64,000 bases of DNA from positions 124,778,391 through 124,842,390 of the forward strand of contig CM043947.1 of the NCBI GenBank assembly GCA_014529385.2. Direction: 5' to 3'. Position numbers and translations under genes: made by a program. Of the stretch, positions 10,868 to 22,057 are shown piece by piece. The first letter of the stretch is position 1. Each line of letters opens with the position of its first letter. This stretch comes from Adiantum capillus-veneris. Its lineage: Eukaryota; Streptophyta; Polypodiopsida; Polypodiales; Pteridaceae. The notes below the pieces were generated by a model, which was not told the origin of the DNA, did no database searches, and worked only from the letters and a program-made list of their open reading frames with translations.

Positions 10868-11881
10868 CTATTTCTGGCCTTTAGTGTACCCTTTCGGACA
10901 TTCTCCTGTATCTAGAAAGCTAATGATAGCAAGCATAGCATCACTACCTTGAAAGAGGGATAGTTTCAGTTTGATTGCTCCTACGGGAACGTCTTGTATT
11001 CTTTCCTTGGCTAGAGCATCTGCCTCCTGATGTTTAGTCCTGGGGACATGAAATAATTGCACTACTTCAAACTTCCATAAAAGATCCGTAACTTGGCATA
11101 GTTGACCAAGTAAAACCTGATTTTTACAAACCCAAGTGCCGTTTATCTGCTTTATTAAAAGCAGAGCATTGCCAAACACATTTAGGCGCTGAATTCCTTG
11201 TGAAATACATTGTTCTAACCCAAGAATTAAAGCTGTATACTCTGCCTCGTTGTTGGAGTGGGAGTGTAATAGCTGGCCGATGGAGAATACTCTTTCCTGT
11301 TGCTCATTGAAAATGACTATGCCAGCTGCAGACTGGTCCATTGTTCTCTTGTATGCTCCGTCAAAGAAAAGAGAGTGAGCTCTTTCTAGCTTAGGATTTT
11401 CTACCATTGGTGTCTCTTCTTTTGCTTTCGTGTTGACCTTCAGCTTCTTCTCATAGTGGTGCTGAGTAAGAATACCCGCTAAACTAGCCCTGGTGGAGTT
11501 TTCTACTTGCATGGTGTAGTCAAACTCTTGTAACCTAACTAGCCATTTAGAGATCCTAGATGAGACATCCATGTGTCGCATTACAAACGGAAAAACCTCC
11601 TCCATTGTCAGAATTACAAAGGGTCTAGGCAGTAGATAGGAGCGGAACTTTGTGGTAGCAAACATTAATGCGAGCACCATGTGTTCTACTTCGGTGAATC
11701 CCTTTTTTGATGGGGTCATGACACGACTAGAGAAGTAAATAGGACGCATGAAAGAAGTTTGGGGGTCCTTTTGCATTAGTACGGCTCCGAGTGTATCACT
11801 TCCTACACTGGGGTTCACATAAAATGGCTTGTCCCACTTGGGGGGTGAAATGGTGGGGAGCGTAGCTAGGTTTTGCTTCAC
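10868..11881 (-). pseudogene. pol: RNase H and second archaeal-type RNase H, level 3 element
   Basis: The first 150 residues are a Ty3 RNase H: FYVNPSVGSDTLGAVLMQ, a KKGFTEVEHMVLALMFA segment, and YLLPRPFVILT. After a linker comes a second RNase H: LFFDGAYKRTMDQSAAGIVI, NNEAEYTALILGLE, and KHQEADALAKE. The third acidic position reads VFGNALLLI where Asp is usual (GDS), so the second domain looks catalytically dead. The duplicated RNase H places the element in the Tat/Ogre group. The upstream TAG at 11930 is in the same frame. Confidence 0.9.
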
Positions 11882-11929
11882 CTCGATAAATTGCTGCTCA
11901 TTTTCTTCACTCCATGAGAAGACATCCCT

Positions 11930-12265
11930 CTAGGTGACTTGTTGTAGAGGGAGGACCACTTGAGATAGCAAGTGAATGAACCTGCTTAAGTATCTTACCT
12001 TCTGAAAGAAAGAAACCAACTGCTTAGCTATGGTGGGTGATGACAAAGATACCAGAGCTTGAATCTTGCTACGGTCAGCCTCAATCCCTTTTGTTGAAAT
12101 TACATGGCCAAGGAGAGTGACTTTGCTTTCACCAATGTGACACTTATCCACATTGAGCTGGCCACCCAAGGTTTGTAGCCTGGTTAGGCCATCATAGACT
12201 TTGCTCAAATGGAGGGAGCGTGAACTATAGATGCAAAAATCATCTATGAAGACTCGTATTGACAT
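11930..12265 (-). pseudogene. pol: C-terminal third of reverse transcriptase, level 3 element
   Basis: It starts directly at the catalytic strand IRVFIDDFCIYS (the Y/F-x-D-D box) and continues through the thumb: KCHIGESKVTLLGHVIS, GIEADRSKIQAL, FFQKVRYLSRFI. The palm and fingers N-terminal to the catalytic box, about 130 residues, are absent. The preceding bases belong to gag in another frame. An internal deletion therefore joined gag to RT at about 12250-12265. Confidence 0.9.
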
Positions 12266-12681
12266 TTCTTGTTTTTAAGGCGGGCTACTTCTACTCCCAA
12301 CTCATATGTTGCAGGAAAACTTCCCTTCACCTTCTCCTTAAGCGGCGACCACATGTCAGCAATGAAACGGTTCTTCTTTAGGAAATTAGACGCTCCTTCA
12401 CCTTCCTCCAGTGAGGCAACCCATCTCTCCCACAAATCCACAAATTTGGACTCATAGGTGACATACTCTAACAGACCTCCCTGCTTTAATTCCGTCAGTA
12501 GCTGCCATGGCTTCTCCGAGGTTATGCCTTCACCAAACCTCTTCACAAAGGTAGCACGTAACACATCCCATGCATTTTTGGTAGCTTGGGGCAAAGCATT
12601 GTACCAAGACTTGGCCTCTACTTTCATCAGTAGAGGAAAAATTTGAAGCCGTGAGGCGTTGTCATCCTTGTTGAAAACCAC
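12244..12681 (-). pseudogene. gag: Gag capsid domain, level 3 element
   Basis: Retrotransposon gag pattern: RLQIFPLLMKVEAKSWYNAL, then WDVLRATFVKRFGE, WQLLTELKQGG, YESKFVDLWERW and FLKKNRFIADMWSPLKEKV. It is closely related to the outer element's gag (20319-20564 plus 1822-2136). It ends in a Lys-Lys-Cys run at the deletion junction, out of frame with RT. The likely N-terminus extends to about 12770, where the minus strand reads Met-Ala-Ser-Val-Ser-Phe-Pro. No CCHC knuckle follows. Confidence 0.85.
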
Positions 12682-13785
12682 ACAAGTGATGTCAAAATCA
12701 TCGAGAAAGTCGGTGGTGAGATCTTATCCCTTCTTTCCACTGAACGTGGGGAAAGAAACACTCGCCATGTTAGTGACTCAGAAAATTACAAACCTTTTTT
12801 TAAAAATAAATATTAATGACAGTAGGGGCTCATAGCGACTTTTTTACAGAGTTGGGTGGATAGATTAAAACAAGATAAAGATGGAAACATTGAAGGAGTG
12901 GTGGTAGTCCAATATGGAGAGAATGATAGGGTTTGGGGAATTAAGGATTTCTCCTAGCACCTATATCTACATAAATATTCACATGCATATGTTGTAGGAA
13001 TCTAAACGAGAATGCTGTCGACCCGCTTTTCATTATGCACAGCGGGTAGAGCACTTACTTATACTCTTACCATGCCGGTGATGATGAGTCGGCACATCCA
13101 CAGGAGGTCGTCGCCTTTCATAGGCTCTACTTTTCCTTCATTGCTTAGCACGTACAGGGTGATGGCGACGCGTCTGAATACTCCCAGCCTTTTGGCTAGC
13201 AGCAACTGCAGATAATTACCGTAGTAGACGCATTGCATGAATTCCACTCCATTCAACTGCAATTCGTCTCCAGGCCACTGGGTTTCACCCGTGGTGGAGA
13301 GCTTCTTCAGGATGAGCTATACGGGGAGAGGAGGAAGACCCTCTGCCCGTCTTCCAAACTAGCGAGAGTAGTAGCCGAACCACTCTTCCTTAGGGCATGG
13401 GAACCTTCTTACCACTTCTACTTTGGGATTGTCGAAATGGACTGGCAGTACTCGCATGCGTCCTACGAGAATCGGTAGGTGACCTTCCGCCGCTTAAACT
13501 CGGATGACCTTCTCTTTGGAAAACTGGGTACGACTCAACTTTCCGAACTTGAAGCACTCGCTAGGCCAAGATGTTTCTTCCTTTGGGGTCATGTGTTTCT
13601 AGACTAGCTTAGCCTTTCCTTCCTTTGGCTTGCGCAGCCCCTTTAGGCCATTTTGGAGTAGAGGTTATACCTTTGATTGCAGTTTCCTTAGGAAAGAGGG
13701 ACCTTACCGTTTTCTTTCCTCCTTTGATATGGATGACTTCCTCATGGTGAATGTCGATGTACATGTTTCAACCCCTTCGCTGCCT
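12682..13785 (-). other. Leader between the CCHC ORF and gag, with an unrecognised reading frame at 13059-13500
   Basis: Ogre elements are known to carry an extra ORF of unknown function before gag, and this region is in that place. On the minus strand a frame from about 13500 to 13059 reads LPVHFDNPKVEVVRRF, PKEEWFGYYSR, QLNGVEFMQCVYYGNYLQ and EGKVEPMKGDDLLWMCR, with two internal TAG codons. I do not recognise a domain. A short block around TACAACATATGCAT (about 12980-12995) is shared with the outer element's leader (about 20890), so part of the leader is conserved between families. Confidence 0.45.
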
Positions 13786-14025
13786 TCATTGCTGGCACTC
13801 ATTGACATTGTGTTTTGGTTGATAGCAGTGATAGCACTTCATAGGCCTCCCACCCGATGCTCTCAATTTTTGGTTAGAACGAGCAACACGAGATGGGGAG
13901 CTTACCTCTTGAATACTAACGACACTACAGCCTGGTAGTAGTACTTTAATGAAGGCGGCTAGTGCCTCCTTAGTCTCCTCCTCTTCCGTCCTCCAGTTAG
14001 AAAACTCCTTGAGCCATTCGTCCAT
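13786..14025 (-). CDS. Small CCHC zinc-knuckle protein upstream of gag
   Basis: This is a 79-residue open frame starting with ATG about 57 nt after the primer site. Its N-terminus is helical (MDEWLKEFSNW, TEEEETKEALAAFIKVLLPG), a basic linker follows, and the C-terminus is a C-x2-C-x4-H-x4-C knuckle, CYHCYQPKHNVNEC. The outer element has the same protein at 21347-21604. A CCHC knuckle normally ends gag, but here it precedes the capsid domain as a separate short frame. The likely role is nucleic-acid binding. It is intact, yet expression from this dead element is uncertain. Confidence 0.65.
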   Translation of the reverse strand: MDEWLKEFSNWRTEEEETKEALAAFIKVLLPGCSVVSIQEVSSPSRVARSNQKLRASGGRPMKCYHCYQPKHNVNECQQ

Positions 14026-14081
14026 GATTGATGAGGTGCATTGCTTTCAATATTGTAAACTAAAGGTTTTCGAGAAGCCCT

Positions 14082-14098
14082 CCTAAGTGGGGGCACCA
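14082..14098 (-). promoter_or_regulatory. Primer-binding site of the level 3 element
   Basis: On the minus strand TGGTGCCCCCACTTAGG lies 2 nt from the LTR. It is the same site as at 4968-4984 apart from one base. Confidence 0.75.
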
Positions 14099-14254
14099 AA
14101 TGACGGGAGCAAAGCGCGACACAAACCCCGTCGACCTCTAAAACGCTGGAAGCCGATGCACGCTGCAAGCCGGTCAAAGTGAAGTGAACAGAGGGGGCAC
14201 CACCTAGCTTTGAGCGGCTAGGACGTAGACAACGGTGATTTAAAATATCACGGA

Positions 14255-14414
<160 letters not shown>

Positions 14415-15472
14415 GACAGGTGATGAAAACCCTCGGGGGTGTGAGGGAGAATTATTCTCTTGGCATATGTACAACAACCTTATTTTCGGCGAGGTGGCAC
14501 ATCATGGTGATAGAGAGTTAGAGGTAGAGATAGTGACCCTACTTGGTTCGTTCTCTACAAATGACTCATTGACATGAAAACTTGCTAACATGAGTGTGTG
14601 TGCATCGACCGTTGGAGTCGAGATGTGGACATAGCTTCCTTTGCATAGTACAATTCCCAAAGCAAATCACTACGCTAAGTCCCCTCTCTTGTGATGCAAA
14701 TGTTGCCAATCCTCCCACCAAAATACTACCAAGTGCTGACCTCTGATGAACTCCCCCCCAATAGTGACCTCTCAGTGCCTTTTTATAGGTGCTGGCTGCT
14801 TTAGATTAGGGTAATTTGGCTTGATGAGGGTAATCTAATTAGGGGAGACAAAGAAAGGCGGTGGGCCCTGGGTGGTTGACCCTTGCTTTGTCTTGGGAAA
14901 TATTATAAGGAAAACCTCTAGGTGGGCCTTTGTGACCATCACCTAGAGAGATGAGAATTTACAAATTTGGGGTTTTTACAAGGCTTGGTTTGAAACTGGA
15001 AAAAATGATGACAACCTACAGTTTTTACTGAAGGGGCGTCGTGGACAAGATGCCGATGAATGGCAACCTTGCTGGTGCGTCGGTGTAGTGCATTCATCAC
15101 TTTGGGGTCGGCCGGGGCATGCCTTCGACGCCTTTGCCCGTTTTGGTGTCGGTGTAGTGTGATTTGGTCGTCTTCCTTCTTTGGTCGATGCCGATGTCGT
15201 TTCGTTCTTCTTCTTCTTTTAAAAAAAAAATTCTATGAGTGTGCGTATATATGTGTGAGCGCGTGAGTGTGAGTGTGTGTGTGTAAGGGTGTGGGAGTGA
15301 GGGAGTTTATATATAAATATATTTTCTCTTTTTTTTTTCGCTTACTAGAGAAGTGCCGAGAGCGGGAGAGTGGGAATGAGAGAGAGAGAGAGGGTGTGCT
15401 ATATGCGTGCGTGTATATGTGTGTGTGTGATAGAGAGAGAGAGCATGGCTCGGTTGTGGCGCCTGCACAGGC

Positions 15473-15475
<3 letters not shown>

Positions 15476-15544
<69 letters not shown>

Positions 15545-15567
15545 AGAGAGAGAGAGAGAGAGAGAGT
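15476..15567. repeat. (GA)n microsatellite
   Basis: Roughly 45 GA units with one GGG interruption, inside the right LTR. Confidence 0.95.
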
Positions 15568-15958
15568 GAGAGAATGGCAGGCTGCCTGCAGGCTGAGGGC
15601 GACACAGTGCAAGCGAGAGAGAGGGCGAGGTGAGTGGCGAGGGAGGGAGAGGGAGATAGGGTGTGTGTGTGGCTGTTTTTCAATGCGCCCGCACGGGCTG
15701 GGTTCGAGAGCGAGAGAGAGAGCATGGCGGTGTTGTAGAGAGAGAGAGAGGGAGAGGGTGTCCTTATGGCGGGTTCCCACCGTGGAGGGGAAGAGAGTGT
15801 GTGAGTGGAGGGGAATGGGGGGGGGGGGGGGGGGGGGGTTAGGCTGGTGGTCTGCTAGGGCTGGGAAGAAAAGAGGGGGGGGTATGAAGCCGAAGGGGTG
15901 TGGACGAGGGGAGGTGGGGGTATAATATGGTGGCCCGCTAGGGCTGGGATGTGGACGA

Positions 15959-16066
<108 letters not shown>

Positions 16067-17892
16067 AATATTTGAAAGAGAGAGAGGAAATATAAAAAAT
16101 GTGTGGCGGCCTGCTAGAGGGTGTGACAGTGGTATCCCGTCCTATGCGCCCATTGGGCCAAGTGATGCAGCGACATAGTAAGTGAGAGAGAGAGAATTGG
16201 TGGAGCCGAGCAGTAGGAGACAGAGGCTTTGTCTTCTGATGATAATGCAGAGGTGTGGCCAAATTGGTGGCACCCCACTAGTGGTTAAGCCTAGAGGGTG
16301 GTGAATGGTAAAGAACTTTCCCTTTTTTGTTTTTTTTTCCCTTTGGTAATATGCTCTCCCCTTCTTGGGGTATGGTTCTCGTGGTCCCGGTTTCAAAAAC
16401 TGGCTGTCACTAGAAGATGGCCTATGCCAAGCAAAGGCAGTAGGCAAGTGCAGTGCAAAAGGCTAGGGCAGGTGCCAAGGCCCTAGGCAGCCAAAGGGTA
16501 GCGGGAATGTATGCTTAAAGCGGCTTTTTAGGCCAAAAGTGTTGCGGAATGGTCCAGATGGGATAGAAGATGAAGGTGCATGAAATGCCAAGTTAAGACT
16601 CTGGAATGTAGTGTTCGGTGTGCTCTAGAAGCTGGTCCGGACGGCTCGTCAAACGGAGCCTGGATGTGAAAGATATGCCAGTTTGAAGGCGAAGGTGGTT
16701 GCAGATTCTTGACGGGATGGACACGTGTGGCTAGGCCAGAGAAGTGGATGTGAAGTGATAGGGCTAAAGTGCTCAATTTATGGAACCTGTCGGTATTTTC
16801 TGATTGACAATCGGACTCATGGTGTGCAAGTTATGGCCGTTATAAGATTTTTTGGGGGACCGGGTCGGAGCCCACTTGACCGCATTGAAGGATGTGCCAT
16901 CTGGCAGTTTTGCAGCCTCGCCAAGGTTCTCAGTGATGGTGTGCACTATGTGGAGTTAGTCAAAATCAATCGCATGTGGTTTCGAGCCTCGAGCACCAAG
17001 TTACGGTATGGCCAATCCTGAGCAGTTGAGAGTGAAGCATTTGCAGATGATTTTTTAATGTTTTTTATGGCTTTGGATAGCAGGCTCAAAGAAGTCAAAA
17101 GTCGAGGGAAATTGCGTAGAGCGAAGCCGGGGTACGGCCTTGGGACATGGATTCACAGCTCTGGAATGGGGTCTATGAGCAGAGAATGGGAGTGGGGCCA
17201 AGTTGGCACCCCAAGAGGGGGTCTCTCTCTCATAAAGAGGTTTAAAAAAAAAAAAAACTTGGACGGCTAAGGAAGTGGAGCGCGCCACGTGGCCTGGGTG
17301 TCAAGGCAGGAGAATTCAAACTATATCACCTGGGCCGTAAGCCCTCAAATGAGCACACAAGGGAAAGAGGGAGGAGTCATTAGCGACATCGCTAATGCCC
17401 CCCCTCCCCGATGCATAGCTAAGGGAGCAGTCCCGCCGAGGTGAAAAGAGGGCCAAAGCAGACAGTGGTCTAGAGTCTAGGGGAGGGGTTCCCGTGGACA
17501 GAGAGCATAGAGAGAAGGAGGTAGAGCCCGAGGGTGGCCAAGTGGGCAAAGCAAAGAGCAAGGGCCAGCAGGAGGCAAACCAAAGCAAAGGCAAAGTGGA
17601 GGCTAGACCAAATGAGGAGAGAGAAAATAGAGGGAGAGAAGGCAGGTGTGAGGGAGAGCCAAAGAGGCAGTACAAAGTTGAGTTAGTCCCAAAGGGGTTA
17701 AAAAAGGAAGAAGAAAAAATAAAAATAAAAATGCATAGGGGGCAATAGCGACATCGCTAATGCCCCCCCCAAGTGCAAAGAGAGAAGAAGAGAGCAGATG
17801 GAGCAAGGCGGTGCCCCCCTTCCCAAAAGATACCAAAAATGGGTGCTAGATGGACCAATTAAAGTGTAAATCTCCAAATTGAAGACCCCCCC

Positions 17893-17899
17893 TATAAAA
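17893..17899 (+). promoter_or_regulatory. TATA box in the second LTR of the level 2 element
   Basis: TATAAAA matches 4422-4428 in the first LTR. Confidence 0.5.
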
Positions 17900-18495
17900 G
17901 GAAAAAATGGATCAAATTAAGGGCTTTTTTCCTGGCCTTTTGGGTTCCATTTTGAAGCCTGCAAAGTGGAGTTCTCTAGCAAGCTAGCCCCTTTGTAACG
18001 TTTGCTTGAAAATAGCCATGGTGATTGCAGTGCAAGACTGTGTATATTTTTTTGAAGTGCAAACAAGCCACAATTGCCTCCCTTGCTGTTGTTTCCCCTT
18101 CCCCACTTCTCTTTCTCCTGCTATCATGGTTCTCGTCGGTGATAGCTGTGTGGAAGTGTGTGCCCCCCGGACCGACAGTGTTTGAGTGAGAGAGTGAGAT
18201 TGAGTGATTGTGTGTGTGTAAGGGTGGAGACAGGCAGTGGTAGTAGGTGTACCTTGTGTGGTGGTTGGTGGAGTGTGTGAGCAATAGAAATTGAGCAGGT
18301 GGTGGTCTGCTAGTGTAAAGTGTTTCTTTGAAGATGTTTTCTGAGAGGATAGGGGTGTTGTGAATACCTTGAGCTATAGAGAGACCTTGTGTTTGTGCTG
18401 GGCATGTTTCCCCATTTCCCCTCTTCAACGTGCTGGTCTCACTCAGTTTCTCCTTATTTCAAGAAGTTTTCGCATCAGGCGCATACATTTTCCAT

Positions 18496-19368
18496 GGCTG
18501 ACAACAACACAGATGTGTCAAGATATTTGCTGCTGAGGACAGATTGGATGGGGACAATTACCCTATGTGGACTTACATGATGCAATATGTTCTTGTGTCA
18601 AAGGGTGTCTAGAATATTGTGCAGGGCATTGATGCACATCCTGGTTTTGAGGATGTAGGCAATGTTGAGGATGTTGCAGGTCTTGCTGCAAGGATTGTTG
18701 CTGTTAGAGTTGGTTTACCTATAGCCGAATAAGCTCATTGGGATGTAAAAGATGCACATTCTCATGCACCGATGGTGTTGTCTGTGAAGTGCACCATTAC
18801 TCCTCACATTCGTTCAACAAAATCTGCAAAACAGGCTTGGTATATTCTGGCTTGTCTTTATGCAAGTCGCAATGAGGCTAAAATTGTATTGCTGCGGAAA
18901 GAGCTGGAATTGAAGATTATGCACGAGGACAGTCCAGCAAAAAGCACATTGTATGTCAAGCGTGAGGGTGATGTACTTCTCATTGTTGTTCTTTATGTTG
19001 ATAATTTGCTAGTCACTGGTCCCAATGAGGCACATATTGCTGAATTTAAGGCTGATTTGATTGCTACTTTAAAGATGAAAGATTTGGGGTTATTGCATCA
19101 TTACTTGGGCATACAATTTAAGCAGTGTGATGGTGGTATTGCCTTGTGTCAGAGAAGTTACATAGAGAGATTGCTATGTAAGTTTGGACTTGAGGATTGC
19201 AAACCTATTGCCATTTCTATGGAAACAGGTTTGAAGTTGAGTATACATGATGCTGGTGATCTTGCTGATGTCACTCTTCCAAACTGCTGTTGGTTGCCTC
19301 ATTTATGTATGCAACACGAGGCCGGATATTTAGTTTACAATCTCACAGGTCAGTCAATTTATGCATAG
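18496..19368 (+). pseudogene. gag-pol: Copia gag fused in frame to the end of reverse transcriptase
   Basis: The ATG at 18496 opens a copia gag (MADNNTDVSRYLLL; after a one-base shift the usual Leu-Asp-Gly-Asp-Asn-Tyr-x-x-Trp box). Stops occur at about 18608 (TAG) and 18730 (TAA). From 18772 the frame is open for 198 residues. It runs from gag (STKSAKQAWYILACLY, LRKELELKIM) straight into RT at about 18945 (LYVKREGDVLLIVVLYVDN). The catalytic YVDD box reads YVDN. Protease, integrase and two-thirds of RT are absent. The in-frame junction could have made a small chimeric protein, but a frameshift near 19290 ends it. Confidence 0.85.
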
Positions 19369-19950
19369 CTCAGGGTCTAAGCATTGGCAAGAGGAGTTTT
19401 TGCTACTTGAGTGGTACTTTGCATCTTGGCTTGTTTTATCCCAAGGGGGGATCATTGCCGCTAGATTTACATGCTTTTTTGGACTCAGATTGTGCTGGTT
19501 GTTATGACACGTGAGTGCCCACAAGTGGTTTTTGTTTCATGCTTGGCATTTCATGTATTTCATGGTTGAGCAATAAGCAACCTACTGTGACCACTTCCAA
19601 TTGTGAGGCTGAGTACAGGGAAATCTTCAGAGCTACGGTTGAGTGTGTATGGCTCAAACGCCTTATGGCTGATTTGGGTGCTGGACAAGACATTGCCAAC
19701 ATCATCTATAGTGACAGTCAGAGTGCATTGGCAGTTGCGAGGAACCAAGTTTTCATGCTCGCACAAAGCACATTGAGGTGCATTACTACTATGTCAGGGA
19801 GAGGCTCAGCAGGAGAGATCAGCTTGGCTTATGTGCCAACACAAGTCAACCTTGTAGAACTTTTCACAAAGCATTGTCTCGTGAGAAGTTCAAAGACTTT
19901 TGCAAAGCTTTGGGCTTGCTTCCATTTGTGGACTGATCCTATCCTCAGGG
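19290..19950 (+). pseudogene. pol: Copia RNase H
   Basis: After a frameshift near 19290 the copia C-terminus continues: YLSGTLHLGLFYPKGG, LHAFLDSDCAGCYDT (TGA at 19512), SGFCFMLGISCISWLSNKQ, TSNCEAEYREI, IIYSDSQSALAVARN and ISLAYVPTQVN. The Asp, Glu and Asp of the RNase H active site are present in DSD, CEAEY and SDSQSA. The last part, to about 19945, reads as the Phe-x-x-Leu-Gly-Leu-Leu-Pro-Phe-Val-Asp tail in another frame. The expected length is close to normal. Confidence 0.85.
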
Positions 19951-20013
19951 CATGGCACTTCCCTTTACTCTTCGTGCAAGCCCTTGTTCACCACATCACT
20001 CCCAGGGGGGGTT

Positions 20014-20240
20014 TGTTACCATATACATGTGGTAGTGATGTGTGTGAACACACTAGGACCGTTGGAGCATTTTTCCCTTCTTGAGGATGGTTTTCCCCCC
20101 GTGCATTGTATATACGCCCATCACTCTAGGGCTATCTATCTTTCCATTGCACACTAAGTAGCACACTATCTATTGTGTGCCTTGAGCTTCCTTCGTCTTC
20201 TCCAAGGTGTGTGCATTTCCTGGCGACCCTAATTCCAACA
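20014..20240 (+). repeat. 3' LTR of the copia element
   Basis: It is 227 bp and the partner of 2147-2372. The polypurine tract AGGGGGGG lies at about 20003-20011, just before it. Confidence 0.92.
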
Positions 20241-20570
20241 CGAAGAAATAATCCCTCTTTAGAAAATACGGAGCTCTCTCACCTTTGACTGGTGAGGTTG
20301 ACCACCTTGTCCATAGCTCTAGAAACTGCCAGGTTCATAAAGCTTGTAATCTTTGAGAGAGGTCTGAGGAAGCTTTGACAATTGGCCCCATACCTCTTTA
20401 GAGGACTTTTGCTCTTGATACTCTTCTAGAAAAGTCTGCTTAAGGAACTCCCAATCCTCTTTCCTTGCAAGTGGAAGGCCTAGGTACCATGCTTTGGATT
20501 CTGAACCCTTCATTAAGAGTGGAAAGATCTGCCTCTTTGTGGAATCATCATCCTGCCCCATCACTAGACA
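20241..20570 (-). pseudogene. gag: N-terminal half of the outer element's gag
   Basis: The minus strand reads a gag domain: RQIFPLLMKGSESKAWYLGL, DWEFLKQTFLEEYQE, VWGQLSKLPQTSLKDYKLY. A stop follows at 20319 and then a Trp-Thr-Arg-Trp and PYFLKRDYF segment reaching the copia insertion at 20241. The other half is at 1822-2136. Comparison with the inner element's gag (12244-12681) shows the insertion interrupts the protein right after the Phe-Leu-Lys motif. Confidence 0.8.
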
Positions 20571-20599
20571 TGCCCATTTTCACATTACCCAAAAAATTT

Positions 20600-21346
20600 G
20601 GCTGGTCTTCCATGAAAAATTGGGAAAGCCATTTGACCTTTTAAACCAAGAGTTTGGGAGCCACAAAGTGTTTTAAAAAAAAAAGATTTAATGATTCAGG
20701 AGGGTTTTTTATAAAGATTGGACAGCTGAAACTAGGGCTAAAGACGGAGCAAGGCTATAACAAAATGAAGATACTCACATTAAAAGAGTGATAGTAGTTG
20801 AGGATAGGTCCTAGCATTTTCACTTCGAACAAGAAAACAATCTTATGCTGGTAGAATATTTTCCTATCTACGTATACATTTATATGCATATGTTGTAAGA
20901 AACGAAAAGGAAATACTTCAAGCCTATTATTGTTATCCATACACCGTGTATAGGGTAAGACTTCAACTACTAGAGTTGCATACCTTAGGTGTTGACAAGC
21001 ATCAATTCCACCACAGGACTCTACCACTTGCTAAAGTTTACATAATCCTCTAGAGTAGGCTCAAAATAGACTGGGCAAGAAGAGTTTACTTCAATTGGCC
21101 TTCCATTTTGCATGCAATGGTGGCGCTTGGGTGGGCGGGTTTCATTTGAACTCTCTAGGCCTAGAGAGAGTGTAGGTCCACTTGATTCCACCAAATGCTT
21201 CAAACTTTGTGTCTTGGACTTTATGGTTGGTGTGGTTGATGAATCTTCTTTGGGCATTGGAGAAAAGACCCCCCGGTGCTACAAAAAATCTGATTGATGT
21301 GAGTGTGCTGATGCGACTTTTATAAAAGAAAATTATTGCACCTTGT
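20600..21346 (-). other. Leader of the outer element with an unrecognised open frame (21021-21257)
   Basis: This lies between the CCHC ORF and gag, the same place as 12682-13785 in the inner element. A 78-residue minus-strand frame ends in SCPVYFEPTLEDYVNFSKW. That end resembles the start of a JmjN motif (Phe-x-Pro-Thr-x-x-Glu/Asp-Phe-x-x-Phe), and a further Glu-Ser-x-Gly segment follows in the next frame. The resemblance is short and may be chance. The TACAACATATGCAT block near 20890 is shared with the inner element. Confidence 0.4.
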
Positions 21347-21604
21347 TTACCTCCCTTGGCGGCACTCATTGACCGAATGCTTGGGTTGACAATAGTGACA
21401 ACACCTTGTAGGCCCCCCCCTTGATGCTCTTGATTTGGGATCAATACGAGCAATGCAAGATGGGACGCTTACCTCCTGAATTTTGATGACACTACAACCT
21501 AGTAATAGCAATTCGATGAAGGCCTTCAATGCTTCTGTGGTTCCCTCTTCTTCAATCCTCCAATTTGCAAATTCCTGTAGCCACTTTTCCTTGAATGATG
21601 ACAT
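21347..21604 (-). CDS. Small CCHC zinc-knuckle protein upstream of gag, outer element
   Basis: An 85-residue frame begins with ATG 42 nt after the primer site. It has the same layout as 13786-14025: EKWLQEFANWRIEEEG, TTEALKAFIELLLLGCSV, basic linker, then CHYCQPKHSVNEC. Conservation between two elements with dissimilar LTRs suggests selection on this protein while the families were active. The capsid gag of the same element lies about 1 kb further on and has no knuckle. Confidence 0.65.
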   Translation of the reverse strand: MSSFKEKWLQEFANWRIEEEGTTEALKAFIELLLLGCSVIKIQEVSVPSCIARIDPKSRASRGGPTRCCHYCQPKHSVNECRQGR

Positions 21605-21645
21605 GCATTGCTATTTTTGTAAACTGAAGGTCTTTATAAATCTTT

Positions 21646-21662
21646 CCTCAGTGGGGGCACCG
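21646..21662 (-). promoter_or_regulatory. Primer-binding site of the outer element
   Basis: The minus strand reads CGGTGCCCCCACTGAGG, the site of the two other Tat-like elements with the first T changed to C, 6 nt from the LTR. Confidence 0.7.
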
Positions 21663-21747
21663 TTCTAATGAGGCGGGAAAATTGACCCTGGTGGCCTCTA
21701 CACCAGAATGATGCCTAAGGACCTCATCAACGAGGGAGATAAAACTT

Positions 21748-21861
21748 GGGGGGGGGGGGGGGGGGGGGGGACATCACCTAGTGTATGTGCGGCTAGGATG
21801 CATTGCAGGGACTCAGAGCACGCACACATGCACACACACACACACACACACACAACACACA

Positions 21862-21951
<90 letters not shown>

Positions 21952-21955
21952 CACA
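21748..21955. repeat. G run followed by interrupted (CA)n microsatellite
   Basis: About 23 G (21748-21770), then after 50 bp a CA tract (21823-21955) broken by occasional extra C. His-Thr and Val-Cys open frames here are microsatellite translations. Confidence 0.95.
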
Positions 21956-22052
21956 AGATCTAGGATTCTCGTGCTCATCCAATGAAGCCAAGAAAATAGT
22001 ACACACCATCCAATGAGGGACAACTTTCAAGCACGGTGGCCTCTATGCAATG

Positions 22053-22057
22053 CTTGT
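22053..22057. repeat. Target-site duplication of the chromovirus, left copy
   Basis: CTTGT here and at 30956-30960 flank the element exactly, giving a perfect 5-bp duplication. Confidence 0.95.

Noticed and set aside
21698-22030. Cys-Val-rich 110-residue frame, resembling a metallothionein
   Set aside because: It is the (CA)n tract read on the minus strand.
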